DNA of 64,000 bases from JBBATK01 sp039810585 (GCA_039810585.1 JBDHXF010000011.1:7440-71439); one strand, 5' to 3'; shown: positions 51,360 through 61,798, counted from the first letter of the stretch. Numbers and translations are program-made. The notes: generated by a model from the sequence alone, not told the origin.

Positions 51360-53033
51360 TTAGTCTGGGTCTACGATGCGATGCATTGCCGAGTAGCCCG
51401 AGCCGGGACCTTGCTGACTTTTCATGATCGGTGTGCGAAGTACCGAGGGTATTTCTTCGCGGTAGATTTCGTACACCTTGCGTAGGTGATAGCGGAAGAT
51501 TTCGTCGAATAAGGGGCGATCTTCGGCGCGATGATCATCACCGTACCACCAGAACCAGTCGCTCCCCTCCGCGATATAGATGTGTTCCATTGCAACCTTC
51601 CATTGCGAACGATTTACGCGTTTAGCATCCACAAGCAAGCGAGCGGCATGAAGTGCATCCCACGCTGCATTCTTTTCGTCTTGGCCAATCCAAATTCTAA
51701 AGTTCGCGTAAATCCAGGAACCAGCCCGTAGATGGCTCAAGCGAAACTCCTCACGCGCGGACGCCAAGGCCTTGGCAGCTTCCGTATGCACTACGTCGCG
51801 AAAATGTACCGTTTGAAGTTCCGGATCGCTGCTGAGCGCCGCGTACAGAGCTCGTAAAAACGGCAGACCGTTGTCCTCATAGAACTCCCAACAATTTTCG
51901 CCGTCGAGGATAATGGGAACCACCGCCTCACGCAAACACTCCTCACCTCGTGTGTCGATGAGCATGCTTCGAATCTTCGTAAGACGTCCAACAAAATCGG
52001 CCACCGCATCATGCGCTTGCCACTGCTGATACACAAAACCTATGGCATCGCTGAGAGCATGGTCGCGAAAGAACACGGCGATTGGTCTTCTTCTTTCGGC
52101 ACCGTGATAATGCACAAAGTACTGGTCGCCGTCACGAAACTCCGACCCTCGTGTGGCTCGAAGCACATCTTCATCGGTCGCTGTCCACTGCAGTCCCGCT
52201 TCGCGCAATACGTCCATCGTTTCATCGCTCAACGAACCCTCGCTGCACCACATGCCTTTGGCCGAGGTACTGAGGTGCTCCTCAAAGACCTGCATGCCTC
52301 GCTGAACCTGCCACGCAGCATCGTGTTGCTGACGATATCGCTTCTGTGGCAAGGGGAGTTCCGGCGTTGCTTCTTTGGCGCTGTCGGTATCGATGATGAG
52401 AGGCAGGATGGGATGATAGAGCGGGCTCACGCTTAACTCTGCCATCCCAATGCGGTGCAATTCTCGCAGTGTAGGGACTACCGAACGTAAAATCAGTCGG
52501 TGTTGTGCCAGCAGTATGAACTTGTCTTGCTCGCTATAGTTCTTCCCTTTCTTGAAGAGCGCATGAAGTGCAGGGAGCTGTCGAGACAATGGTCCGGTCC
52601 ACGTGAGTGTGTACCACACTTGTACATCTCGCCAATCTTGCTCGCTCCACTCTGCCATGACCTTCTCGCGATCCTGGGATTGCTCGAAGAGTTCTCGAAA
52701 ACGCTCATAGGGATGAAGCATTCGTTGGTGTTGACAACGAAAGAAACGGAGAAGGATTTCTGCTTTGTCCTCAGCAGTCAATTGCTCCGCAGCTTTCGCC
52801 GCGAGAGCAAGGACGCGGTCGTCGACTCCTTGCTCATACTCATCCAACTGGATAAGAAGGGATGGTACGATGTTGTAGCTCAGTCGAAGATTCGGAAACT
52901 CAAAGTGAAGTTGAGCGAGATCCGCGTAGTCCTTCACACCATGCAATCTCACCCATGGGAGAAGTGAAGTCTCACGAACACGATAATAGGGTTGATGATG
53001 ATGCCATAAAATTGCCAGACGGAGTGGTAGCAT
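51360..53033 (-). CDS. Glycoside hydrolase family 57 protein
   Basis: The 557-residue product begins LRLAILWHHHQPYYRV, the first conserved GH57 motif, with the second at YNIVPSLLIQLDEY. The catalytic nucleophile Glu is likely in MWCSEGSLSDET and the acid-base Asp in the later IILDGENCWEFYEDNG block. GH57 enzymes act on alpha-glucans (amylase, amylopullulanase, branching enzyme). No signal peptide is seen, so it is probably cytoplasmic and may act on glycogen. It follows the M1 peptidase gene by 17 bases. Confidence 0.9.
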   Translation of the reverse strand: MLPLRLAILWHHHQPYYRVRETSLLPWVRLHGVKDYADLAQLHFEFPNLRLSYNIVPSLLIQLDEYEQGVDDRVLALAAKAAEQLTAEDKAEILLRFFRCQHQRMLHPYERFRELFEQSQDREKVMAEWSEQDWRDVQVWYTLTWTGPLSRQLPALHALFKKGKNYSEQDKFILLAQHRLILRSVVPTLRELHRIGMAELSVSPLYHPILPLIIDTDSAKEATPELPLPQKRYRQQHDAAWQVQRGMQVFEEHLSTSAKGMWCSEGSLSDETMDVLREAGLQWTATDEDVLRATRGSEFRDGDQYFVHYHGAERRRPIAVFFRDHALSDAIGFVYQQWQAHDAVADFVGRLTKIRSMLIDTRGEECLREAVVPIILDGENCWEFYEDNGLPFLRALYAALSSDPELQTVHFRDVVHTEAAKALASAREEFRLSHLRAGSWIYANFRIWIGQDEKNAAWDALHAARLLVDAKRVNRSQWKVAMEHIYIAEGSDWFWWYGDDHRAEDRPLFDEIFRYHLRKVYEIYREEIPSVLRTPIMKSQQGPGSGYSAMHRIVDPD

Positions 53034-53050
53034 TGGAGTTGAGATGGTGA

Positions 53051-55135
53051 CTAGCGCGCAATGGTAAATGGATAGAGCTCCATGGTTGTACCGTGGAACA
53101 ACCGCAGGATATAGCTGCCGCTAAGAATATTCGACACCCGGATGAGATGTTCACTGTCTCGAGTATTCAGCATGCCTTCTTGCAGGCACTGCTCGCCGTC
53201 TATCGCGAATATGGAATAGCGCACGGGTTCGGAAAAACTCTGACGAAGATGGAGCAGGTCTTGCACCGGGTTGGGAAAGACCGGCATGCTCTCCGCCGGC
53301 TCATCGCTGTTCACAGCAGTGATTGTTGGAGTGGCGCTCAGTCCTACCAGTGAGATGACGTTTGATCCGGAGTTGGCAAGAATCGTTGTAAAGTCGTTAA
53401 GTGAATCGACACGTATCTCCTGTGTCGCTCCGGTAATAGTCACCACTTTACTGACCAGCGTACCGGAAGCATCGCGAAAACTCAACTCCAGCGGGAACCA
53501 TGTATAGATTCCTAAGGAGTCGGTTTGTACTTGCTGACAATGCAACACGGCTCGCCACAACGATCCTTCGCGGTACTTATCGCAGCTAATCTGTAGCTGT
53601 GGCCAGCCCTTGCCTTTCACCCATTGAAGAAAATAGTCACGAACACTATCCTTTACCGTAGGTGGCGTGTGGCTAAGAAAGCAATCGACCAGCGAATCGT
53701 AGGTCGCATTGGCATTGCGATACTTCTGCAGATAGTCTCGAAGTGAGGTATAAAAAAGCGAATCGCCAATCATGTAACGAAGCATCCCAAGAACTACCGC
53801 TCCTTTGAGATAAATGGTCTGCGGATAGTTGGACGACGGGAGTGCCCGAGCGAAGTCGTAAATCGACAAGATCCCTTCATAATACCTACCGCCCGGCCTA
53901 CCGACGTCGGCCATAAACAACGACGCTTTGGACTTCTGGTCTGCGATATAGGCGCTGTGTCCTTTATACGCCTCCATCCATGCGCTTTCAGAGTAGGTGG
54001 CAAAACTCTCGTTCAACCATGCATCTCGAAAGTCAAAGGGTGTTACACAATCACCAAACCATTGGTGCGACAACTCGTGAGCAACGTGTTCATTTAAGCT
54101 GTCTCGACGGATGATCTCGGCGCGAGCCAACGCGATGAGACTCTGGTGCTCCATCGATCCGTTGTTGGTGACCACGTAGCCGACTTTTTCGTTCGGGTAT
54201 GGACCGTACAGTTTTTCAAAGGTTTTCACCATATCCGGTAAATGCTTGAAGGTGATGTGACCCGCCAGGGTGTCGCCTTTCTTAGCATACAGAATTTCCG
54301 GTGCGCCTGTTGAAGTCGTGTCATACAGGGTTTCGAGGTAGGGGCCAATGGCAAAGGTGTAGAGATAGGTAGCCGTTGGAGTTGGCATCGACCAGGACCA
54401 CAGATTGGAGGTATCATTTTCAACGATCGTATCCTGTCTTCCATTGCTTAATCCCGCTATGGGACCAAGAGGACAAGCGATCACAACGTGAAGACTGGCT
54501 TTATCGGAAGGCAAGTCGTAGCATGGCATCCAATGTTGGGTGCACGACACGTAGTTGTTGTGAAAACCTACGCCGAGCGCGTAGATCGCATCGCTCTGGT
54601 CGTGAGCCACTCCTCCCCAACTGATTCCTCCCACAATGGGCTCAGCCGTCATTGTACCGGAATACAACACCACGCACACAACTGTGTCCCCTACGCGTTG
54701 TGACGCCGTGGCCGGAACGCGAAAATGATAGATAGAATCAGCAGGAACTCCATAAGCCAGAGCAGATGCGGCCAACGTATCGTACGATGCAGCATGATGC
54801 TCGATGTACATCACACTATCCACATGCAAAGCACGCAAATGGAAACGAAAGGTATCGGGCTGCGACAGCCATACAAATTGTATTTCACAACGCGACGGAC
54901 CAAGACTAAGAGAGGGAGCTGCTAATGCATTGAGAACAACATCATAGTGCAACACATCAAAGCTCTGCGGGATATAATACACCGGTGAAGAAATGCCCGA
55001 GGAACTCACAACGGACGCAGACTCACTATGCACCGAACTCTGCATTGCAGGTCTATTAAATGCACGCGCCGAACTCAGTCCGGCGAAGCCGGTAAGAATA
55101 AGAACAACTACCTGTATAATTCGTTGTCGTCTCAC
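53051..55135 (-). CDS. Secreted M1-family aminopeptidase with T9SS sorting domain
   Basis: The 694-residue product (GTG start) has a signal peptide (MRRQRIIQVVVLILTGFAGLSSARA). An N-terminal beta domain precedes the catalytic domain with GSMEHQSLI (GxMEN-like) and HELSHQWFGD-x18-E (NESFATYSE), the zinc site of M1 gluzincins. The last ~80 residues are a type IX secretion sorting domain: VFPNPVQDLLHL, and the ending SGSYILRLFHGTTMELYPFTIAR. It is therefore probably exported through the outer membrane by T9SS and anchored or released. Upstream by 88 bases is the amidohydrolase. Confidence 0.93.
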   Translation of the reverse strand: MRRQRIIQVVVLILTGFAGLSSARAFNRPAMQSSVHSESASVVSSSGISSPVYYIPQSFDVLHYDVVLNALAAPSLSLGPSRCEIQFVWLSQPDTFRFHLRALHVDSVMYIEHHAASYDTLAASALAYGVPADSIYHFRVPATASQRVGDTVVCVVLYSGTMTAEPIVGGISWGGVAHDQSDAIYALGVGFHNNYVSCTQHWMPCYDLPSDKASLHVVIACPLGPIAGLSNGRQDTIVENDTSNLWSWSMPTPTATYLYTFAIGPYLETLYDTTSTGAPEILYAKKGDTLAGHITFKHLPDMVKTFEKLYGPYPNEKVGYVVTNNGSMEHQSLIALARAEIIRRDSLNEHVAHELSHQWFGDCVTPFDFRDAWLNESFATYSESAWMEAYKGHSAYIADQKSKASLFMADVGRPGGRYYEGILSIYDFARALPSSNYPQTIYLKGAVVLGMLRYMIGDSLFYTSLRDYLQKYRNANATYDSLVDCFLSHTPPTVKDSVRDYFLQWVKGKGWPQLQISCDKYREGSLWRAVLHCQQVQTDSLGIYTWFPLELSFRDASGTLVSKVVTITGATQEIRVDSLNDFTTILANSGSNVISLVGLSATPTITAVNSDEPAESMPVFPNPVQDLLHLRQSFSEPVRYSIFAIDGEQCLQEGMLNTRDSEHLIRVSNILSGSYILRLFHGTTMELYPFTIAR

Positions 55136-55223
55136 AGTGTTTTGGTGTAATGGCGTCGAGCCGCTTCAATGACACATTGAAATGCTCGCTCAGAACTTGT
55201 GTGCACTGGCGTCCTCCTCTTGG

Positions 55224-58200
55224 CTACTCTTCACTACCTTTCACTTCATCTTCCATATCATTGCAATCGTATTCACGATGATGGCGAATGATAGGGCCGC
55301 TTGCTTTCTCGGCGCCACCGGCTAAAGCCTTGAGGGCTCGCTGTTCGAGGATTGCTCTGTTTTGTTGATCTCGTTCACGGAGTTGATGATCCTTATTAAG
55401 ATCGAAGTAGAGACGACCATCCACATAGGTTTGAAGCACTCTCGAGAAATTGGACAGAGGGTTTCCGGACCACAGAACCAAATCGGCCTGCTTGCCCACT
55501 TCAATGGAACCGGTAAGCTTGTCCACGCCTAATTGGATGGCACTATTGATGGTGCACATCTTCATGGCCTCTTCTTGGCTCACACCACCGTACTTCACCG
55601 CTTTCGCAGCCTCTTGGTTTAAACGACGAGCCATTTCACCGTCGTCGGAATTGACGGAGGTGATAACTCCTTGCTCATGCAGGATTCCGGTGTTCTGTGG
55701 AATAGCATCGGTCACTTCATACTTGTACGCCCACCAGTCGGCAAATGAGGATGCCATGGCACCGTGGTCCTTCATTTCACGAGCGACTTTATATCCTTCC
55801 AAAATGTGTGTGAAGGTGCGTACAGTGAAGTGAAAATCTTCAGCTAAGCGCATCAGCATCAGGATTTCGCTTTGCACGTAGGAATGACAGTGAATGAAAC
55901 GCTGCCCCTTGATAATCTCCTCAAGCGCGTCGAGTTGCAGATCACGCCGTACCGGCAACTGGGTTTTCGAAGGATGGTCCCGTTGATATTCGTATTCCAG
56001 TGCGGCGCGAAAACCGTCTCTCATAATCTCATCAACACCCATTCGAGTTTGAGGGTAGCGTACCGTGTACCGATCTCCCCAATTGGATTGCTTGACGTTT
56101 TCACCCAAGGCAAACTTGATGGTTCCGGGTGCTTCCTTAAACTTCAAACCATCTGCATCTTCACCCCATCGCAGCTTGATGAGCTGGAGCTGACCACCAA
56201 TAGGATTTGCGCTCCCATGTAAAAGATGCGACGTGGTCACACCGCCACTTAACTGACGATAGAGGCTGATGTCATCCGGAAAAACAACATCTCCGATGCG
56301 CACTTCCGATGTCACCGCATGAGTACCTTCGTTCACTCCTTGTTCTATGGCGATGTGCGAATGTTCGTCGATGATTCCCGGACTCAGATCTTTTCCGCTC
56401 GCGTCTATTACCGTATCACCACCGCTAAGGTTCTTTCCTATCGCTGAAATGAGACCATTCTTGATGAGGACATCAGTCTCCTTCAAAATACCGTCCTTCG
56501 CACAAGTCCATACGGTGGCATTTTTGATCAACACTGTGCGTTGCGCGGGTCGTTGATCAAAACCAAACGCGGTATTGGGATAGTGCACCGCCAAGGCATG
56601 CACGATCTCTGATTCCTCTTTTGAGTCTTTCTTATTCTTGGGTGCCTGCGGCACACTGTCACGTTTTGCCGTCCAGTTCACCACTCTGCCATCCGCCAAG
56701 GTGGCTGTCCCCCGACCACTCAGAGAATCCATCGTGCCGCTGAAACGCAATGTGCCGGCTGAGCCAACGCTATCACCGTTCAGATGCCACTGCGCCTGCG
56801 ATCCACGAACGGACCAACTGATGTGCAAATCGGCGCTGTCGTGTTTTGCGTGAGCGGAAGGATTCGAGATGGTCCCTGCAATCGTCATGTGAAAGGGTTT
56901 AACGACCGACTCGGGCTTTACTGTCCATGCGCCTCGAAGGTCTTGATCGGGCGTGTTCTCGTAGCTGTATTCATTGCCGGCAACGTAGACAGCGCTAATT
57001 GAGCATTCCTCATCGAACAATGGATGTGAACAGAGAACCAAGTTTGCCAAATACCCTGCCTGCACTTTACCGACCCGGTCGGCAATTCCCAAGTACTCGG
57101 CCGGCCGCGTCGTTAATGCCGCGAGTGCAACATCGGGCTTCAATCCACGATGAACGGCTTTGCGAATGTTGGGAAGAAATTCCTCTTTGTTTTTTAATTG
57201 ATGCGTCGTAAACGCAAAGTCTAAACCAGCGCTATCACACAAGCGAGCGTTTTCCGGAGCTGCATCCCAATGCAAGAGATCGTCGTACGAAACATCCAGC
57301 GCTCGTTCGCTTGTACTGACGTCCGGAACTCCCGGGAACGCCACCGGAAGGAGCAGTCGTGGATGAAACTTCACTAGTGACGGAAGACGACGATACTCAA
57401 AACCACTTCCTTCGTAGAGAATGTTGAGTTGGAATTCCTCACCAATGGCATGTGCCCTCATCACACTGTGCTCATTTTCTGTTTCGAAGACAAAGGTTTG
57501 CTTGGCTGTCATTGCCTTAGCCAGAGCTTCGAGGCCAACATTAAACTCCGGTTCAGGAAGGCTGTGATTCGCGTCGAATGCTGCATGTGCCGCTGCATAC
57601 CATTGGGCATCGTAAAAGGTTTGACGGATAAGAGCAATGCTGCCCATGAGAGAGCTTGGATACGGCGTCTTGGACGTTCCCTTGCGAAACGAAATCCACT
57701 GCATGACATTCGATTGCATACTGATGTCGGCTGCCTGCCCCTGCCGCGCAAGGATAATGGCTGAGGCACCTCTGAAGATACCGTCCATACTATTGGTTTG
57801 TGCCACGGTAATGCCACACTTGCGTAACTCCTCGGCTGTTTTCTCATCCAACGTCAGTTTATCTAACGCGTTGTTCTGAGGATTGACGGCTTGGTTCCAG
57901 TATTTAGCTCCCTGAACCTTTGGGCTAACAGGCCCCTCGTCGTCGTCGTCCCCCATTGGTTTCTCTGCTTGCTTCATGGCTCCCAATCCCGCATTGCAGT
58001 AGCTCTCCACAAAACCGGCGTACACCCACGCTCCGTGCACGTCGCGAGTCGTGGCACCCGGAGGCACTGAGATCCCGGCACCAGCCGCCTCTATGCGATC
58101 ATTGTGGATGATGATCGTTGCATCCTCCACCTTTTGCCCGGGAGCAGGAACTAAGGTGCAGTGTAGCAGCGCGACATAGACCTGTTTCTTCGTGCGAAGC

Positions 58201-58307
58201 CCATCAATATGCTCTGAGGATGTCTGCGCCGTCAGCGTGGCTCCACCGCTGCAAAGGCTGACAATACAAAGAAATACGCCTAGAGACCGAAACCATGGAG
58301 AATTCAT
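55224..58307 (-). CDS. Secreted two-domain amidohydrolase with degenerate first half
   Basis: The 1027-residue product has a signal peptide (about 1-28, VFLCIVSLCSGGATLTAQ). The second amidohydrolase domain (about 590-1000) has the metal site: DEHSHIA, HCHSYVQ, FTHILEGY and SVNSDDGE. The first (about 45-455) has the overall pattern but lacks the HxH motif (AGFVESYCN) and is probably non-catalytic. A beta-rich linker (about 455-560) joins them. The family includes imidazolonepropionase-like and dipeptidase-like enzymes. A paired role with the M1 peptidase downstream in peptide breakdown is inference. Confidence 0.85.
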   Translation of the reverse strand: MNSPWFRSLGVFLCIVSLCSGGATLTAQTSSEHIDGLRTKKQVYVALLHCTLVPAPGQKVEDATIIIHNDRIEAAGAGISVPPGATTRDVHGAWVYAGFVESYCNAGLGAMKQAEKPMGDDDDEGPVSPKVQGAKYWNQAVNPQNNALDKLTLDEKTAEELRKCGITVAQTNSMDGIFRGASAIILARQGQAADISMQSNVMQWISFRKGTSKTPYPSSLMGSIALIRQTFYDAQWYAAAHAAFDANHSLPEPEFNVGLEALAKAMTAKQTFVFETENEHSVMRAHAIGEEFQLNILYEGSGFEYRRLPSLVKFHPRLLLPVAFPGVPDVSTSERALDVSYDDLLHWDAAPENARLCDSAGLDFAFTTHQLKNKEEFLPNIRKAVHRGLKPDVALAALTTRPAEYLGIADRVGKVQAGYLANLVLCSHPLFDEECSISAVYVAGNEYSYENTPDQDLRGAWTVKPESVVKPFHMTIAGTISNPSAHAKHDSADLHISWSVRGSQAQWHLNGDSVGSAGTLRFSGTMDSLSGRGTATLADGRVVNWTAKRDSVPQAPKNKKDSKEESEIVHALAVHYPNTAFGFDQRPAQRTVLIKNATVWTCAKDGILKETDVLIKNGLISAIGKNLSGGDTVIDASGKDLSPGIIDEHSHIAIEQGVNEGTHAVTSEVRIGDVVFPDDISLYRQLSGGVTTSHLLHGSANPIGGQLQLIKLRWGEDADGLKFKEAPGTIKFALGENVKQSNWGDRYTVRYPQTRMGVDEIMRDGFRAALEYEYQRDHPSKTQLPVRRDLQLDALEEIIKGQRFIHCHSYVQSEILMLMRLAEDFHFTVRTFTHILEGYKVAREMKDHGAMASSFADWWAYKYEVTDAIPQNTGILHEQGVITSVNSDDGEMARRLNQEAAKAVKYGGVSQEEAMKMCTINSAIQLGVDKLTGSIEVGKQADLVLWSGNPLSNFSRVLQTYVDGRLYFDLNKDHQLRERDQQNRAILEQRALKALAGGAEKASGPIIRHHREYDCNDMEDEVKGSEE

Positions 58308-58752
58308 GCCGTGTTCTGTGAGTGAGAGTGTCTCAAATTAGGTATTGATCCCGATTGGCTCATCGCCTGTGGAAATTTTCCTTGAAGATGTCATGAGTCT
58401 AGAAGCACGACCCAAGGGAGACTGAGTGCTGAGGGTTGCAAACACCACACCATTGGCAGCCACATGGTGGGCCTCACGCGAGTTCAATGTGCACAGAGCT
58501 CGGAGGTGGATCGAAGAACGTACACAGAATTCTCAGTGTATAATGGAGAATGAAAACCTGTCACGAAACAGAGGGGCTTAGGCCTTTCCTTTCAACATCT
58601 TCCTTTTTGTCATCTTGTTCTTTTCTCGTAACTTGCTGATCTGTCAGTTGCACGTACCCCTTTTTTTGACAGTTTGGGCATGATGTCCGCTGCTCAATGC
58701 AAGGCGAATGTTGCACAAAAGACGCATGTTTCATCTTTTGTAGCGTGGTACA
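58308..58752. other. Divergent intergenic region of the amidohydrolase and rpsD
   Basis: These 445 bases hold no ORF I can support. A TATAAT hexamer is at 58539-58544 and a TTGACA at 58666-58671, but neither has a good partner at the right distance. A CCAT...ATGG imperfect repeat lies near 58450-58470. The long leader may hold the S4 autoregulatory site; I cannot draw it. Confidence 0.4.
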
Positions 58753-59355
58753 ATGAATTATACCGGAGCGAAAGTTCGTATTTCCCGGAAACTCGGCTTC
58801 TCAACAACGCCGAAGTCCCGGAAGGTCATGGATCGTAAGGGATATCCTCCCGGACAGCATGGCAATTCCAAGAAGCGCGCCAAGCAATCAGACTATGGCA
58901 AGCAGTTATTTGAAAAGCAGCGGTTACGTCTGCAATACAACATCCATGAACGTCAGATGACCAACTATATGGACGAAGCATCTCGCGCCGGCGGTAATGC
59001 CGGGGAGAATCTCGTTCAATTGTTGGAATCTCGTTTGGATGCCCTTGTGTACCGAGCAGGATTGGCTCGCAGTATTTATGCTGCACGCCAATATGTTCGC
59101 CACGGTCACATTGAAGTAAATGGCAAGAAGGTTGACATTCCGTCATACCAGGTCAAGCCGAATCAAACGATACAAGTGCGGGAAAAGAGTCGTAAAATGG
59201 AGTGCTTCCTTGAAGCCATCCGTACATCGGGCACGATTCCTTACTTAGAGGTTTCAAAAGCCGACATGTCGGCTAAGTATTTGTATCTACCTCCTCGTGA
59301 AGAAGTATCGATCGTCTGTGAAGTTCCGCTTGTTGTGGAATACTACTCACGATAA
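58753..59355 (+). CDS. rpsD: 30S ribosomal protein S4 (stand-alone gene)
   Basis: S4 is a primary 16S rRNA binder that nucleates 30S assembly and can repress its own operon. The 200-residue product has the patterns GYPPGQHG and the S4 RNA-binding domain (QYVRHGHIEVNGKKVDIPSYQVKPNQ). It lacks the zinc cysteines (C-minus form). It stands alone between a 445-base leader and a terminator, not in the usual rpsM-rpsK-rpsD-rpoA run. No Shine-Dalgarno motif precedes the ATG. Confidence 0.96.
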   Translation: MNYTGAKVRISRKLGFSTTPKSRKVMDRKGYPPGQHGNSKKRAKQSDYGKQLFEKQRLRLQYNIHERQMTNYMDEASRAGGNAGENLVQLLESRLDALVYRAGLARSIYAARQYVRHGHIEVNGKKVDIPSYQVKPNQTIQVREKSRKMECFLEAIRTSGTIPYLEVSKADMSAKYLYLPPREEVSIVCEVPLVVEYYSR

Positions 59356-59380
59356 CCATTCGATGCTCAAGTTTTTGCAC

Positions 59381-59415
59381 AACCTCGCCCACATGGGCGG
59401 GGTTGTTGTGTTTTT
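59381..59415 (+). terminator. Rho-independent terminator of rpsD
   Basis: Perfect 10-bp stem AACCTCGCCC/GGGCGGGGTT (one T-G) with loop ACAT, then a T-rich tail (GTTGTGTTTTT), about 26 bases past the stop. Confidence 0.88.
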
Positions 59416-59530
59416 GGGCGCAATGATTACCACGCAGACACGTCCTTCCTCGTACCTGCTATTGATAATTGCGATGAATTTCTGACCTTTGCGCAGTATT
59501 TGACGATCTGGCGATTGGAGAGACATAATC

Positions 59531-61723
59531 ATGGACAGACGGCAGTTTTACCCTAAGCCAAAAGCCCCGCGCTTTCAGTTTGACCTGCGACGGTACCTCG
59601 CTTTCGCGTCGATAGCGTTTGTCTTCCTCTGCGTTGGCTGCGCTCTGTATATCAAAACCGCAATTGTTGAAAAACTCCCGTCTCTGGAGCAGCTGGAAAA
59701 CCCTCCTCAGGAACTCGCCACTCGTATTCTGGATTCCGATGGAAATCTTATCGAGAACTTCTATATCAAGCGAAGAATGTACGTTCCGTTCGACTCGATC
59801 TCGGGCGATTTCTTCAGCGCGTTGATCTCGACGGAAGACCACGAGTTTTACCATCATTGGGGCGTGCACGTCTTCCGCATTCTGGAGGCGTCGGTGAAGA
59901 ATGTCATCAGTAGTCACAAAGAAGGCGCCTCTACCATCACCCAACAACTGGCGCGCAATCTCTACTTCACGCAAGAGCAAACTCTTAATCGGAAACTCCG
60001 CGAAGCGTTTACTGCTGTTCAAATCGAAAAGACCTATACGAAAAATGAAATCCTCGAGATGTACGCTAACACGGTCAATTTTGGCCGAGGGGCGTACGGA
60101 ATTCAAGTCGCTGCGCAGGTGTACTTTGGAAAGGCGCCGAAGGACTTGAGCACAGCAGAATGCGCATATCTGGTAGCCGTCTTGAAAGCACCGACGACCT
60201 ATGATGCTAGAGAGAACTACGATAAAGCCTTACGCCGACGCAATGTGGTGTTGGCATTGATGCGAGACAATAACTGTTTGAGCCCGGAAGCATGTGCTCA
60301 ATGCAGTCAAGAGGCTATCAAAATCACGAGTGACACTCGAAACGCCCTTGGCACTGGTGAAGCACCTCATTTCATCGAAATGATTCGCAAGAAACTCAGT
60401 CGAGATGAACGTTTGAAAGGCTACGATCTCTACCGCGACGGTTTGACGATCTACACCACTTTGAATTCAAAAGTTCAGCACTACGCCAATGAGGCTGTCA
60501 AGGAACAGCTCGCTGGATTTCAGAAGGAGTTTGACAAAGCGTGGACGTGGAAAGGCAAGCAAGAACTGCTCAATGCTATTATTGAGCGTGCAGCAAAGGA
60601 CTCGCCGGCGTACATCGCTGCAAACGACGAGGCGGCCAAAGACAAAGTGCTACGGCACCTTCGCAGTTCCACACACTTCATAGACTCTGTCAAACGAGTG
60701 GTGACCACTGTTCAGTGTGGATTGACGGTAATCGAACCGGCTACCGGAGCAATTCTGGCCATGGTCGGAGCCTCACCACTGAGTATGGAAGGCGTGGCAG
60801 GAGCTAAATACTCGCTCAACCATTGCACTGAAGTTCGTCGCCAACCCGGTTCGGCATTTAAACCATTCGTGTACGCGTCGGCTATCGCCAATAGTCATAT
60901 CGATCCAACAAGCGAAATAGAATCGGGTGCGTTCAGTTATACTCTGCCGAGTGGAGACGTGTGGTCACCACGCGGTGCACGCGATCATGGAGGACCTATC
61001 AGCCTCGCTACGGCATTGAAATTCTCGGTAAACACCGTCGCGGCTCGTTTGATCACCCAATACACCAGTCCCGATAAAGTAGTAGCCTTAGCTCAGAAGA
61101 TGGGCATCACCACTCCCATGGATCCCTTTCCCTCGCTGGCACTCGGTGTTGCAGAAGTCTGTCCCCTAGACCTTGTGTCCGCCTACGGTGCCTTTGATAA
61201 TCAGGGCATCGCTGTGCAACCGTACTCTATCGTTAAGATTGAGGATCGTCACGGAACCGTACTATACGAAAGCAAGGCACCGACCGGTTTGAGAGACGCT
61301 GTGGACCCGAAAATTTGTCAGCAAATGCTCAGCATGATGCGCGGTGTTGTGGATGGCGGCACTGCCTCAACAGTTCGAAAATATTATCGTTATGATGCTG
61401 CGGGAAAGACCGGGACAACGAACGACTACGCGGACGCATGGTTCGTGGGATTCACTCCGCAGCTCGTTGGCGGAGTGTGGCTTGGCTTTGATGACCATCG
61501 CATCAAGTTTACCGGCACCTATGGCATGGGTGGAAAAGCTGCGGCTCCAATTTGGGGTCGCATGATGGCCAAGATATACGCCGATCCAAGTACAGGCTTT
61601 ACTCAGCGCTTGTTCCCCGCGCGTGATACGACCATACAACAAATTGATGCGTCGCAGGCTAACGAACCCTTAAAGGAAGATTACCTGCCGAATGACGTGG
61701 ATACGACAGAGAATGTACACTAA
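59531..61723 (+). CDS. Bifunctional penicillin-binding protein 1A
   Basis: Builds and cross-links peptidoglycan at the outer face of the inner membrane. The 730-residue product has one N-terminal membrane helix (about 20-38), a glycosyltransferase-51 domain (STEDHEFYHHWG with the catalytic Glu, EGASTITQQLARN) and a transpeptidase domain with S441-A-F-K444 (QPGSAFKPFVYAS), SVN in FSVNTVAARL and KTGTT near 620. Order and length are normal for class A PBPs. GGAGAG precedes the ATG. Confidence 0.95.
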   Translation: MDRRQFYPKPKAPRFQFDLRRYLAFASIAFVFLCVGCALYIKTAIVEKLPSLEQLENPPQELATRILDSDGNLIENFYIKRRMYVPFDSISGDFFSALISTEDHEFYHHWGVHVFRILEASVKNVISSHKEGASTITQQLARNLYFTQEQTLNRKLREAFTAVQIEKTYTKNEILEMYANTVNFGRGAYGIQVAAQVYFGKAPKDLSTAECAYLVAVLKAPTTYDARENYDKALRRRNVVLALMRDNNCLSPEACAQCSQEAIKITSDTRNALGTGEAPHFIEMIRKKLSRDERLKGYDLYRDGLTIYTTLNSKVQHYANEAVKEQLAGFQKEFDKAWTWKGKQELLNAIIERAAKDSPAYIAANDEAAKDKVLRHLRSSTHFIDSVKRVVTTVQCGLTVIEPATGAILAMVGASPLSMEGVAGAKYSLNHCTEVRRQPGSAFKPFVYASAIANSHIDPTSEIESGAFSYTLPSGDVWSPRGARDHGGPISLATALKFSVNTVAARLITQYTSPDKVVALAQKMGITTPMDPFPSLALGVAEVCPLDLVSAYGAFDNQGIAVQPYSIVKIEDRHGTVLYESKAPTGLRDAVDPKICQQMLSMMRGVVDGGTASTVRKYYRYDAAGKTGTTNDYADAWFVGFTPQLVGGVWLGFDDHRIKFTGTYGMGGKAAAPIWGRMMAKIYADPSTGFTQRLFPARDTTIQQIDASQANEPLKEDYLPNDVDTTENVH

Positions 61724-61783
61724 AAAGAGCTTCTCTCGTTGTTTCGTCCTGAGTTTTCGTCGAGTGCCTTTTCTTTAACCGTT

Positions 61784-61798
61784 CTGCGCTTCGCGCAG
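61784..61798. repeat. Hairpin CTGCGC-TTC-GCGCAG between convergent genes
   Basis: A perfect 6-bp stem with loop TTC, 60 bases past the PBP1A stop. No T-run. The remainder of the 220-base gap to the acyltransferase gene shows nothing I can support. Confidence 0.5.
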
